Both the position numbers and the translations under genes were made by a program. A DNA stretch of 54,774 nucleotides from an uncultured Alphaproteobacteria bacterium (GTDB taxonomy: Bacteria; Pseudomonadota; Alphaproteobacteria; UBA9655). Position 1 is the first letter of the stretch; each line of letters opens with the position of its first letter. The stretch covers positions 1-54,774 of the forward strand of contig CALBSK010000027.1 of NCBI GenBank assembly GCA_937967795.1, in the 5' to 3' direction. This document shows, piece by piece, positions 35,631 to 44,557 of this stretch. The notes under the pieces were generated by a model that saw nothing but the letters and a program-made list of their open reading frames with translations, did not search any database and was not told the origin of the DNA.

Positions 35631-36905
35631 TCATAGACCGTAAAATTCTCTGGCATTTTGGATTATATATTCAAATTGTTCTTCATTAGGTGTTTCATCA
35701 GTTGCTCCTTCAATAAAAGTACCGCCAATTACGCCAATATCTTCGGGGTTGCTATGGAGTAGATGTTTTGGAAAAATATAGAATTCTTCCCCATGTCTTG
35801 TTCTTTTGCAGGGAGACGTTGCAACGAGCATATATTGTAGATTAGAAGGCTCTTGACTACGTAGCATAATCAGATGTCCTTGGACTGAAACCATAGCATC
35901 GTCGTGATTGAGTTCTTTTGCTCCAAGTCCAGTACAGTTGATAATGTATTTTTCCTTTACATCAGAGAAACTCTCTACCTTCTGTTGAATAAGGGGGACC
36001 CTACGGCTCTTAAGATAATCGGTTAAATTTGACATCATTTGTCCTGTATCGATAAAAATTCCATCATCATAAGATACCATTTGCCTTGTAGTACCATTAC
36101 CAAAATCAAGCACAACGTCTTTTGCAGGCTTCATAACATCTGCAGAGACATAAGGCTCAAGGCCTGATTCCTCTTTGCTTTCAAAATATGTAGATAATTT
36201 TTTTACTCCCTCTTTAATATCTGGAAGCGCACCTTGAATAATCTGGTCATAGAAACGGTATGTCGCGATTCCTATTTGATTTATTCGTTTTTCTTCATCT
36301 AGAGAGTTACTCATTGATGCAATTGCTACCTGACCACCTGCCTTATGTGACGTGAGATCATCGAATCTATCTGCAACAATTTTAATGTTGTGAAAACCCC
36401 TTGTTGTTAGGTCATATGCGGTAAACAATCCAATAACACCTGCTCCAATAATTATTATTGGTGTCTCCCCAGAAAGGTGATAAGTGTCTATTAAAAGATC
36501 ATTTACATAACGAGCAGCACCAGGAGCGAGCGTCCAACCACTACCACCGTGACCATAATTATTCGCGATTATTTTTCCTATTTTTTCATCATTGACAACG
36601 TCCATCATAGGTTTACCTTTTCTTACTGGCCTATAACATTTGATTTTTTGACCGATATGACAGTTGTCTAATTTAGGCGGTATAATTTTTCTTATTTCTG
36701 GTCCTGAATTATATTCGGTAGATTCCTCTTCTTTCTTCTCCTCTTCTAAAGAGATTTTTTTTCTTTCTGTTGATATTAAATGCAGACAGGAAGAATCCTT
36801 CTCCTCTTGTTCCATAGCATTTGCATCTATCCAAAAACATCCTCCCAGGGCTGTGGTTAGCAGAAATATTTTTTTCAGCCGGCATAATAGATGTAAACTT
36901 GCCAT
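35631..36905 (-). CDS. Exported FAD-dependent D-amino-acid-oxidase-like protein (permuted order)
   Basis: A 424-residue protein with a signal peptide ending DANA then MEQEEKDSS and a charged linker to about residue 70. Next comes CYRPVRKGKP...ANNYGHGGSGWTLAPGAA, which in standard D-amino-acid oxidases is the C-terminal substrate and FAD-binding element, then the Rossmann FAD loop IIIIGAGVIGLFTAYDL (about 150), and finally FIDTGQMMSNLTDYL, INCTGLGAKEL and IGGTFIEGATDE. The order is thus circularly permuted. I recall bacterial oxidoreductases with this order, so it may be an established subfamily. Substrate unknown. It would need FAD outside the cytosol or Tat-like folding, which is unexplained. 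Confidence 0.78.
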   Translation of the reverse strand: MASLHLLCRLKKIFLLTTALGGCFWIDANAMEQEEKDSSCLHLISTERKKISLEEEKKEEESTEYNSGPEIRKIIPPKLDNCHIGQKIKCYRPVRKGKPMMDVVNDEKIGKIIANNYGHGGSGWTLAPGAARYVNDLLIDTYHLSGETPIIIIGAGVIGLFTAYDLTTRGFHNIKIVADRFDDLTSHKAGGQVAIASMSNSLDEEKRINQIGIATYRFYDQIIQGALPDIKEGVKKLSTYFESKEESGLEPYVSADVMKPAKDVVLDFGNGTTRQMVSYDDGIFIDTGQMMSNLTDYLKSRRVPLIQQKVESFSDVKEKYIINCTGLGAKELNHDDAMVSVQGHLIMLRSQEPSNLQYMLVATSPCKRTRHGEEFYIFPKHLLHSNPEDIGVIGGTFIEGATDETPNEEQFEYIIQNAREFYGL

Positions 36906-37338
36906 AATTTCCCCCTTTTACTCATTTTTTTACAAATTTGCTATTTAGTTCTTAAGAAAAGTAACTTTATTTTTTTAAGTGTGGGGACAAATATTATCAC
37001 CCTCAAAAAAATAAATAAAGTCCCCTCTTTTTCTAAACCTATGAGGTCAAATATTATAAGGGGTCCCTTTAAATACGTCTCTTTGAGTGCGTCTAAAATT
37101 CACTCAGATCTCTTTTACAAGAATGAAAATGGAAAAAAATTAGACAAAGAAAAGGAATTATAAGGCTTCCTTCCTCCTATCATATGAGAAAGAATAAATT
37201 TTGATTATTATTTGTGGCATCTTTGGATATTAAAAAATTATAAAATTAGAGATATAATCCTATTTACGTTTTTCATGTTTCGTGCTTAAATGTTTTTCAT
37301 TTTATAATAAAAAACTTATCTTTTTTGAGAGAATCATT
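36906..37338. other. Divergent intergenic region, no gene
   Basis: About 430 very AT-rich bases between the divergent oxidase-like and nuclease-like genes. Both promoters should lie here, but no shared motif with the other exported genes is visible. A 60-codon plus-strand frame (36981-37163) has no ribosome-binding site and biased lysine content, and is discounted. Confidence 0.4.
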
Positions 37339-38130
37339 ATGAAAATTCTTATAAGGCTTCTTATTTTATTAACTCTACTAATCCCAAATCTAAGTCTAGC
37401 GATGGAAGGCGCTGACTCAGATGAAATTGAACTTAGTCCTATAAGGGCACAGATGAATTTTGTGACACAAGATGATAAAATTGATAAAAATAACTTGCCT
37501 GAATTTATTAAAAAGACAGGTATTAATGGAAATATTGAACTTTGGTCGACTTTTAAAGATAAATTGGATACCAATGCAAAAAAAGGCATTGCCGGAGAAG
37601 TAGCAGCAAAGTTTTTTTTCGAAGACCTAGGATACAAAATTTTAGAGGAGCATTATGAACGTCATATAGCATTATTAAAAGCAAATGCTGCAAATGAGAA
37701 CATGAAAACCAGTGCAACTTGTACAACTAAAAAAGGGCCTGATAACGGAATCGATGGTATTTTTATCCTTAAAAATGAAGATTTTACGAATCCCTCTCAT
37801 ATTGTAATTAATGAGGCTAAGTTTCGTAAAAAGCTCTCACTTTCCTCTAAAACAGATTTCGGGTTTGTAGCAGGTGGAGTTCAACAATCTCATTCAAATT
37901 GGAACCGTCCCCGTTTTCACTGGGCTACATGCCTTCCTAACTTAAATTATGATAAGCAAGTAGTTATTAGAACAGCGACATTATTAGACAAAGATGGAAC
38001 TCTAAAATTATATGAGATAAGAGATAAAGGGAAGGAAAAAACAATTGTAGGAGAGTATGCTTCGGAAGCACCATTAAGTTGGAATATTAGAAAAGTGTAT
38101 GATACTTACATAAAAGTAAATTTTAAATGA
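37339..38130 (+). CDS. Exported PD-(D/E)XK nuclease-like protein
   Basis: A 263-residue protein with a signal peptide (RLLILLTLLIPNLSLA) followed by MEGADSDE. The catalytic region fits the restriction-endonuclease fold: KKGIAGEVAAKFFFEDLGY (Glu helix), GPDNGIDGIFIL (Asp strand), then HIVINEAKFRKK (E-x-K). This arrangement is typical of REase-type toxins in polymorphic toxin systems. Start 37339 gives the signal peptide its N terminus; a frame open from 37282 is discounted. No adjacent immunity gene is evident. Target (host or rival DNA or RNA) unknown. Confidence 0.72.
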   Translation: MKILIRLLILLTLLIPNLSLAMEGADSDEIELSPIRAQMNFVTQDDKIDKNNLPEFIKKTGINGNIELWSTFKDKLDTNAKKGIAGEVAAKFFFEDLGYKILEEHYERHIALLKANAANENMKTSATCTTKKGPDNGIDGIFILKNEDFTNPSHIVINEAKFRKKLSLSSKTDFGFVAGGVQQSHSNWNRPRFHWATCLPNLNYDKQVVIRTATLLDKDGTLKLYEIRDKGKEKTIVGEYASEAPLSWNIRKVYDTYIKVNFK

Positions 38131-38255
38131 AGTAAACATTCTTTTTTCAAAAGAAAGATTCGACGCCTAGACTTCGTCAATAAAATAAGTCTCACTTTCA
38201 AAGACCTTTTTGAACGCTTATTGCCAATTTCTAATTCCAAAGTTTAGCGTTTCTT

Positions 38256-39494
38256 TTAAATTTCTTTATCTTTCAAGATTTCGTTTAGATTACAGCCTTT
38301 TTCAATTGCTTCTACCACCCATGCTCCTACTTGGTGGTGTGCATCACGAAAGGGAACTCCCTTGAGTACAAGTGATTCAAGAACATTTGTTGCTCCTAAG
38401 TACCCCGATTCGGTTCGCTCTTGCATGATGTCCACGTTAAAGTGGATACTTTCAAGAAAAGGAGTGATAATTTCGAGGCAGGCGGAGAGCGTGTTAACCG
38501 TATCAAAGAGAGCTTCCTTATCTTCCTGCATGTCCTTATTATAGGTCATAGGTAACCCTTTCATGACCGTTAACATTCCTATCAAATGCCCAAAAACGCG
38601 TCCACTTTTCCCGCGGATCAGTTCTAAAACGTCTGGATTCTTTTTATTTGGCATTAAGGAGGATCCTGTCGAAAAAGCATCATCTAATTCAAGATAATTA
38701 AATTCCTGTGTGGCCCATAAAATCAAGTCTTCACAAAGACGTGACAAATGCACCAAAATAAGAGAAGCAATACTGAAAAGTTCAATGATGTAATCTCTAT
38801 CACTGACCGAATCGAGGGTATTTTCGATGATACCTTTAAAGCCGAGCTCATTTGCAATATAGTGTCTATCTAAAGGCAAACTACTTCCTGCAAGTGCTCC
38901 AGCTCCCAAAGGGGAGAAATTCATTCGCTCATGCCAATCGGAGAGTCGGCTTAAATCGCGTTTAAACATAGCCAGGTAAGCTCCAAAATAGTTGCCGAGG
39001 CTAATGGGTTGAGCTTGCTGGAGATGGGTATACCCCGGCATTCTATGGTTTTTGTGCTTTTCTTTAAGATGCTCAAGAGTTTTGGCTAAATTCTTAAGTA
39101 AATTTTTTATGTAGATGCATGATTCTCTTGTATATAAACGTAAATCTAAGGCTACTTGATCATTTCTGCTCCGCCCCGTATGGAGTTTTTTTCCTGTGTC
39201 TCCAATTTTTTGGATGAGAAGATGTTCAATGAACATATGAATATCTTCCGAAGCGTCATCAAGGACGTGTTGTTCTTGTTTAAGTTCCCGTTTAATTTCT
39301 TCAAGGGCAGTGCAGATGGCGATTACCTCCTGCTGAGTGAGGAGCCCTTGTTTTCCAAGCATGTTGGCATGGGCGATGCTCCCTACAATGTCATATTCAA
39401 AAAGCACATGATCAAATGGCAGAGAAGCATTAAACTTTACAACGCGTGGATCAACGGGTTTTTTAAAGCGTCCTCCCCATGTTTTATGTTTCAT
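38256..39494 (-). CDS. argH: Argininosuccinate lyase
   Basis: Splits argininosuccinate to arginine and fumarate. The 412-residue protein starts KTWGGRFKKPVDPRVVKF and has the fumarase-superfamily signature GSSLMPNKKNPDVLELIRGK, TGRSRNDQVALDLRL and THLQQAQPISLGNY. It stops about 40 residues earlier than E. coli ArgH, just after GVPFRDAHHQVGAWVVEAIE and EILKDKEI, losing the end of the C-terminal domain, which may or may not matter. It overlaps argG by 4 bases and ends the five-gene operon. No signal peptide. Confidence 0.93.
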   Translation of the reverse strand: MKHKTWGGRFKKPVDPRVVKFNASLPFDHVLFEYDIVGSIAHANMLGKQGLLTQQEVIAICTALEEIKRELKQEQHVLDDASEDIHMFIEHLLIQKIGDTGKKLHTGRSRNDQVALDLRLYTRESCIYIKNLLKNLAKTLEHLKEKHKNHRMPGYTHLQQAQPISLGNYFGAYLAMFKRDLSRLSDWHERMNFSPLGAGALAGSSLPLDRHYIANELGFKGIIENTLDSVSDRDYIIELFSIASLILVHLSRLCEDLILWATQEFNYLELDDAFSTGSSLMPNKKNPDVLELIRGKSGRVFGHLIGMLTVMKGLPMTYNKDMQEDKEALFDTVNTLSACLEIITPFLESIHFNVDIMQERTESGYLGATNVLESLVLKGVPFRDAHHQVGAWVVEAIEKGCNLNEILKDKEI

Positions 39495-40696
39495 AATATC
39501 TTCTCTTTATGGACCATACCATATACCTTGGCAGATAAAGAATAGAGGTTAATAAAGCCTTCTGCGTCTCCTTGATTGTATACGTCATCTTCCTCAAAGG
39601 TAGCCAATGCAGGCTGATGAAGACTGAAGGGTGAAGTCATTCCCTGAGGGATGATGTTTCCTTTAAATAGTTTTAACTGAACAGAGCCGCTCATATGCTT
39701 TTGAGTTACATCAATAAAAGCATCCAAAGCCTCCCGACTTTGAGAAAACCATCTCCCTTCATAAACAAGGTTTGCATAGGGCTGCTTGAGGAGTTGTTTC
39801 AGGTGAAGCATGTTTCTATCCAGGCATAGGGTTTCAAGCATGTGATGAGCTTTATAAATAACTGTTGCAGCGGGGGCCTCATAAACTCCTCTAATTTTCA
39901 TGCCTACAAGGCGATTTTCTACAATGTCTGATACACCGATCCCATGCTTTCCAGCTAGTTTATTTAGTTCTGTGAGGAATTGAAGGGGCTTGAGTTTTTG
40001 ATTATTAAGAGCTATAGGAACGCCTTGTTCAAAGTCAATTGTAATAATGTCAGGTTGATCGGGGGTTTGCTCAATGGGGGATGTCATCAGAAGTAAATCC
40101 TTTGGCTGTTCGTTGGCGGGGTCTTCTAAAACACCACCTTCGTGAGAAATATACCAAATATTGTGATCTCTGGAATAAGGCGCCTTGGGTGTTACAGGAA
40201 TTTCAATCCCGTGATTAGAAGCATAATTAATGGCATCTTGTCGGGATTTAATTTCCCAATTTCTCCAAGGGGCAATAATAGAAAGATGAGGGGCTAAGGC
40301 TTTTATTGTGTATTCAAGTCTGACCTGGTCATTGCCCTTGCCCGTTGCCCCATGAGCAATTGCATCGGCGTGTTCTTGTAAAGCTATTTCCACAAGCTTT
40401 TGCGCAATTAATGGTCTTGAAATCGTACCTAAAAGATACTGTTCTTCGTAAAGTGCTCCAGACTTAACCAAGGGCCATAAGTATTGGGTGACAAACTCTT
40501 CTTGGACATTAACCACATAAGCTTTATTAGCACCACTTTTTAAGGCCTTATTTTTAATTGATGTTAAATCTTCGGCTTGTCCAAGATCAACAGTAACAGT
40601 GATAACATCAGCACCTCTATAATTCTTCTTAAGCCAGGAGATCATGACCGATGTATCAAGTCCTCCTGAGTAAGCTAGTACAATTTTTTTTGTCAT
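39491..40696 (-). CDS. argG: Argininosuccinate synthase
   Basis: Joins citrulline and aspartate with ATP. Full length at 401 residues: N-terminal P-loop KKIVLAYSGGLDTSVMI, then GATGKGNDQVRLEYTIKALA, and APYSRDHNIWYISHEGGVLE, all characteristic. It starts 12 bases after the ABC ATPase gene. With argH it makes arginine from citrulline but no upstream genes (argB-argF) are in the window, so the pair looks like a citrulline-salvage module. Confidence 0.96.
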   Translation of the reverse strand: MTKKIVLAYSGGLDTSVMISWLKKNYRGADVITVTVDLGQAEDLTSIKNKALKSGANKAYVVNVQEEFVTQYLWPLVKSGALYEEQYLLGTISRPLIAQKLVEIALQEHADAIAHGATGKGNDQVRLEYTIKALAPHLSIIAPWRNWEIKSRQDAINYASNHGIEIPVTPKAPYSRDHNIWYISHEGGVLEDPANEQPKDLLLMTSPIEQTPDQPDIITIDFEQGVPIALNNQKLKPLQFLTELNKLAGKHGIGVSDIVENRLVGMKIRGVYEAPAATVIYKAHHMLETLCLDRNMLHLKQLLKQPYANLVYEGRWFSQSREALDAFIDVTQKHMSGSVQLKLFKGNIIPQGMTSPFSLHQPALATFEEDDVYNQGDAEGFINLYSLSAKVYGMVHKEKIL

Positions 40697-40708
40697 TATG
40701 TAGGCTCC

Positions 40709-41362
40709 TTAATAATAATGTTTCAAATAATTAATGGGATTTTTTAATGTTTTAGGATTAACTTGACTGATAATTTCACCTCCTTTTAAGATCACAATGT
40801 GATCTGAAACTTTTGTTAAGAAATCCAAATCATGAGACGCGATCACCATAGTCACATCTCTTTGCCGAATGGATTCCAAGAGAGACACAACATCAAGAGT
40901 TGTAGCGACATCCAAACCTGAGGTAGGTTCATCGCAAAGGAGAAGCTGAGGTTGCATCATCAAGCTTCTTGCTAGAGCAACTCGTTGTTTTTGTCCTCCT
41001 GAAAGTGTGTTTGGATAAACCTTGGTTTTATCCACAATTCCTAAATCTTCAAGAATTGAGAAAGCGCGGATTGTATGGTCTTTTGTTTTATCGTGGAGCT
41101 TGGGCGCGTAAATTACGTTTTCTAAAACAGTCATATGAGGAAAGAGCTGAAAGTCTTGAAACATAAACCCAGCTTTTCCACCATATTCGATTGTTCCTGA
41201 ATCCACAGATTCCAACTTCTGTATGCACCGAAGAAAGGTCGATTTCCCACTGCCAGAGGGCCCTGCAAGGCCAAAGATGCTCTTTTTTTCAACGGTCAAG
41301 CTGATATCGTGAAGTACTTCAATCTGACCAAATTTCTTAGAGATATTATTAACTCTTAACAT
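40709..41362 (-). CDS. Polar amino-acid ABC transporter ATPase (ArtP/GlnQ-like)
   Basis: A 217-residue ATPase: Walker A GLAGPSGSGKSTFLRCI, signature LSGGQKQRVALARSLM, Walker B LLLCDEPTSGLD and switch His in VIASHDLDFLTK. The start at 41362 (MLRVNNISKKFG) has GAGGAT upstream and overlaps the permease by 14 bases; longer upstream starts lie inside the permease gene. It energises uptake of a basic amino acid or citrulline by inference from argG/argH and argR. Confidence 0.92.
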   Translation of the reverse strand: MLRVNNISKKFGQIEVLHDISLTVEKKSIFGLAGPSGSGKSTFLRCIQKLESVDSGTIEYGGKAGFMFQDFQLFPHMTVLENVIYAPKLHDKTKDHTIRAFSILEDLGIVDKTKVYPNTLSGGQKQRVALARSLMMQPQLLLCDEPTSGLDVATTLDVVSLLESIRQRDVTMVIASHDLDFLTKVSDHIVILKGGEIISQVNPKTLKNPINYLKHYY

Positions 41363-41993
41363 AATATCCTCTTGTTTCAATTTTTTTACCGACGGTTTCA
41401 ATGAATAGAACGAGTGCATAGTAGTAACCGCCTGCAATACACAAGGGCATAAAGTAGGTAAATTGTTCGGCACCAAGGATTTGGGCTTTCCGCATAAGGT
41501 CCATCCCCCCAATGGTGGCAATGAGGGCTGTTTCTTTTAATAAGGCGATACTTTCGTTGATCATAGCTGGTAAAACATGTTGGATGACCTGTGGCAAAAT
41601 AATGTCTTTCCAGAGATGAAAGGATGGGATATGCAAGGTTTTGGCAGCTTCAAATTGTCCTTTGGGGAGGCTTTCAATTCCAGCTCTCAGAATCTCAGCA
41701 ATATAGGCCGAACTGTTAAGTCCAAAGGTAATGATGCCAGCTGTACTCACATCAAGTTTTGTGCCAATAAACCCTGGTATTGCAAAATATACAAAACTCA
41801 ACTGTAAAATCAAAGGGGTCCCCCGACAAATGGAAATGATCCGATTTAAAATCCCAACCGCAATTCCATTATACCGGAGAATTGACAAAATTGTTCCGAG
41901 CACAAGTCCAAGAAGCAGTCCGCCACTTAGAAGCTGGAGGGTTAGGACAATACCTCTTCCAATAAAAAGGAGATGGGAAATTAGTTCTTCCAT
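41349..41993 (-). CDS. Polar amino-acid ABC transporter permease (HisM/ArtQ-like)
   Basis: About 214 residues with five membrane segments and the EAA loop region FEAAKTLHIPSFHLWKDIIL, plus SICRGTPLILQLSFVYF typical of the polar amino-acid group. A single permease gene implies a homodimer. The start at 41993 (MEELIS) overlaps the end of the binding-protein gene by 13 bases; an in-frame start at 42011 is possible. Confidence 0.92.
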   Translation of the reverse strand: MEELISHLLFIGRGIVLTLQLLSGGLLLGLVLGTILSILRYNGIAVGILNRIISICRGTPLILQLSFVYFAIPGFIGTKLDVSTAGIITFGLNSSAYIAEILRAGIESLPKGQFEAAKTLHIPSFHLWKDIILPQVIQHVLPAMINESIALLKETALIATIGGMDLMRKAQILGAEQFTYFMPLCIAGGYYYALVLFIETVGKKIETRGYYVKS

Positions 41994-42721
41994 GGAGTCT
42001 CTTCCAACCATTCTTGTTTTAACTTCTGGAGTTCACCCTTCTCTTCTAAAGCTTGAAGCGCTTTGTTGATTTGATCTTTGAGGGGGGATCCCTTTTTAAA
42101 GGCAACGCCATATCCTGTATCGGAGCTCCCAATAACAGCATAAGATAAGCCAGGATTTTTCTTGGAAAACACCGCGCCTTGGATTGCATCCACAAGCACG
42201 ACCTCTACATGACCAACCTTTAAAGCTTCGATGGCCAGATTATTATTGTCCAGTGGAATAATTTCAGCTGTGGGAACATGCTTTTTAAGCCAGATCTCCA
42301 TGGTTGTTCCCAGTTGGCATGCGATCTTTTTCTGAGGCAATTGAGCTTTATCGGTTATGGGATTATCTTTAACAAAGACAGTTGCCATACTTTCTGTGTA
42401 GTAGGGATTTGAAAAATCAATGTTCTTTTTCCGCTCATCTGTAATCGTAATCGTTGAGATCGCCGCATCGACCAAGCCATTTTGAAGGGTAGGTAAGATT
42501 GTACTGAATTGCATATTCTCAAAGATAGCTTCTTTGCCGAGCTCTTTAGCAATCAATCGGGCAAGTTCAACATCAAACCCTTTTATCTCACCTCCCTCGT
42601 GATATTCAAATGGTGGATATTCAGCAGAAGTTGCGAATTTGATCTCTCCGCTCTTTTTATCTTCAGAACAACCTATCAATAAAAAGGATGCTAATAGAAT
42701 TTTAAAAAGATCTTTTTTCAT
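41981..42721 (-). CDS. Amino-acid-binding lipoprotein of the ABC transporter (SBP family 3)
   Basis: A 246-residue protein with lipobox LLIGCSED and an N-terminal EIKFATSAEYPPFEYHEGGE, then IKGFDVELARLIAKELGKEA and FDVE/DAAISTITITDERKKNI, the family-3 pattern of arginine, ornithine or glutamine binders. First gene of the art-argG-argH operon, divergent from argR with ARG-box-like sites between. Ligand, arginine or citrulline, cannot be told from sequence. Confidence 0.92.
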   Translation of the reverse strand: MKKDLFKILLASFLLIGCSEDKKSGEIKFATSAEYPPFEYHEGGEIKGFDVELARLIAKELGKEAIFENMQFSTILPTLQNGLVDAAISTITITDERKKNIDFSNPYYTESMATVFVKDNPITDKAQLPQKKIACQLGTTMEIWLKKHVPTAEIIPLDNNNLAIEALKVGHVEVVLVDAIQGAVFSKKNPGLSYAVIGSSDTGYGVAFKKGSPLKDQINKALQALEEKGELQKLKQEWLEETPWKN

Positions 42722-42734
42722 AAGCTACTCCATA

Positions 42735-42807
42735 TTCAAAATATATTCATTTTTTGACATAATCATTTCAATTTGCCTTGTCAACCAAAAATGAATATAA
42801 TTTCAAC
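42735..42807. promoter_or_regulatory. ARG-box-like operator sites between the transport operon and argR
   Basis: AATGAATATAATTTCAAC at 42790-42807 matches the ArgR operator pattern (TGAAT, four A/T, ATTCA) with one mismatch. Upstream, two direct TATTCA half-sites occur within 42733-42749, and TTGACATAATCATTTCAA (about 42754-42771) is a further dyad. Placement between divergent argR and the transport/arg operon supports ArgR control of both. Confidence 0.6.
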
Positions 42808-42842
42808 AAATATGATTTTATATTCTTGGAAATGGAGGAAAA

Positions 42843-43298
42843 ATGGTGCGGAGTGCAGCGCTTGATGGGCATATACTTAATATTATTCAAAATTACGATA
42901 TACCTGAACAGGGTGACTTACAGAGGCTCTTAAAAGACAGAGGATATGATATTCCTCAAGCGACCTTATCTCGACGCCTTAAGAAACTAAAAATTGCTAA
43001 AGTATCTGGAGTTTACCGAGTAATTGCTTTTAATCAGCCCAACTTACCGCTGGTTTTAAATATTCAAGCTTCAGAGTTTGGGCTTATCGTTTTGCATACT
43101 CATCCCGGTCAAGCAAATAGCTTGGCTTATTTTGTGGATCAAAAGTATGTCACCTACTCCCCTAAAAACCCTACAAATTCAGGAATATTAGGCACCATTG
43201 CAGGAGATGATACTGTCCTCTTAATTGTTAAAAGCAACGCCGACTTGAAAAATGTGCTCTCCTTAATTCGAAAGGAATTTCCGTATCTAAGCGTATAG
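42843..43298 (+). CDS. argR: Arginine repressor
   Basis: A 151-residue ArgR: N-terminal winged helix with LQRLLKDRGYDIPQATLSRR, C-terminal hexamerisation and arginine-sensing domain with LVLHTHPGQANSLAYFVDQK-like region and GTIAGDDTVLLIV, which contains the aspartates that bind arginine. GGAGGAAAA precedes the ATG. It is divergent from the art-argG-argH operon. A decayed second copy lies at 44795-45146. Confidence 0.95.
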   Translation: MVRSAALDGHILNIIQNYDIPEQGDLQRLLKDRGYDIPQATLSRRLKKLKIAKVSGVYRVIAFNQPNLPLVLNIQASEFGLIVLHTHPGQANSLAYFVDQKYVTYSPKNPTNSGILGTIAGDDTVLLIVKSNADLKNVLSLIRKEFPYLSV

Positions 43299-43395
43299 TT
43301 TTGTTTTTATCGGTTCAAAAATTGAGTCTCATTTTGTTAGCACAAGACAAATTCTTTATTAGGAAAAATTTTGTTGCTGCTGTCCAAAAATTCCT

Positions 43396-43446
43396 ATTGA
43401 CACTTTGTTCCTGCATATGACAATCTTTATTTCAATAAAAATAAAT
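43396..43446 (+). promoter_or_regulatory. Promoter block shared with argS copy 1
   Basis: TGACA at 43398-43402 and 43418-43422, 20 bp apart, in ATTGACACTTTGTTCC and TATGACAATCTTTATTTC, then AATAAAAAT. It aligns with the block at 27483-27531 and lies the same distance (about 68 against 65 bases) from the start codon. Confidence 0.55.
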
Positions 43447-43489
43447 CTGTCTTTTCAAAAAAATGAAGAATTTATAAAAGGAGGAAAAT

Positions 43490-44548
43490 ATGAATTTAAA
43501 AACTAAACTAATTACATCTATTTTTATTTTTGGATCTGTGTTGGCCACAAACGTTTTTGCAATGGAAGGAGATGAGAGTAGATTTGATAAAGGTTTCATA
43601 GCCATATCCAAAAAGGATTCAGATAAGCCCGCTCAAATAACAGATACAGTAGTGATGATTTATCCGGATCATTTCGAATATAACATTGAAACTTCTCATA
43701 CCAATGCATTTCAAAATGATATAAAAGATTTTGATACTAAAGAAAAAGCCTTAAAAGAATTTACTGATATGGTAGAAATCTTAAAAGAAAATGACATTCA
43801 CGTTCTTACTTTAAAAAGTAAGGAAGATAAAACGCCTGATGCTGTTTTCCCAAACAACTGGTTTTTAACTTTAAAAGATAACGAAAATATGAGTATAGTT
43901 TTATTTCCAATGCTCAATAATATAAGAAGATTAGAAAGGCAAGAAGATAACTTGAAAACCTTACTGTCCTCTAATAATATTAAACCTACTAAAATACTTG
44001 ATTTAACATATTTTGAAAAGAGTGGTAAAGCCTTAGAGGGGACAGGTAGCCTCGTTTTGGATCGCCAAAATAAAATAGCCTATGGCTCTATTTCTCCAAG
44101 AACAAATAAGGAGGTCTTGGAGGAATTCTCTAAAATTTCTGGGTACAAATCTATTACTTTTCAAAGCCAGGACAAGGATAATAAGTTAATTTATCATACT
44201 AATGTTATGATGAGTATTGGAGATGGATTTGCTGTAGTGTGCCTTGCCTCTATAACACAACAACAAGAAAGAGAAGAAGTCCTTAACTCTTTAAAAATGG
44301 CCAATAAAACTATTATTCCTATTTCTTTAGATCAAGTGCATTCAATGTGCGGTAACATTTTGCAGGTAAAGAATAGTAAAGGAGATAAAAAAATTATTAT
44401 GTCTAAAACAGCATTTGAGGCTTTTAAGAAAAACAAACAGTTACAAGATATTGAGAAATTTGGTAAGATAGTTTCTGTTGAAATACCAACTATTGAAACT
44501 ATAGGAGGAGGGAGTTCTCGTTGCATGTTAGCTGAAATATTTCACTAG
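43490..44548 (+). CDS. Exported CtlX-like amidinohydrolase (citrulline/arginine group)
   Basis: A 352-residue member of the guanidine-group-modifying (amidinotransferase) superfamily. The signal peptide ends LATNVFA, followed by MEGDESRFDKG. Catalytic features: DAVFPNNWFLTL, LEGTGSLVLD (Glu), YHTNVMMSIGDGF (His) and the C-terminal GGGSSRCMLAEIFH (Cys). This pattern is that of CtlX, reported to hydrolyse citrulline, and of related dimethylargininase-like enzymes. AGGAGG precedes the ATG. Leader residues 1-37 are homologous to those of both exported ArgRS, although the enzymes are unrelated. Confidence 0.85.
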   Translation: MNLKTKLITSIFIFGSVLATNVFAMEGDESRFDKGFIAISKKDSDKPAQITDTVVMIYPDHFEYNIETSHTNAFQNDIKDFDTKEKALKEFTDMVEILKENDIHVLTLKSKEDKTPDAVFPNNWFLTLKDNENMSIVLFPMLNNIRRLERQEDNLKTLLSSNNIKPTKILDLTYFEKSGKALEGTGSLVLDRQNKIAYGSISPRTNKEVLEEFSKISGYKSITFQSQDKDNKLIYHTNVMMSIGDGFAVVCLASITQQQEREEVLNSLKMANKTIIPISLDQVHSMCGNILQVKNSKGDKKIIMSKTAFEAFKKNKQLQDIEKFGKIVSVEIPTIETIGGGSSRCMLAEIFH

Positions 44549-44557
44549 GTTAATCGG

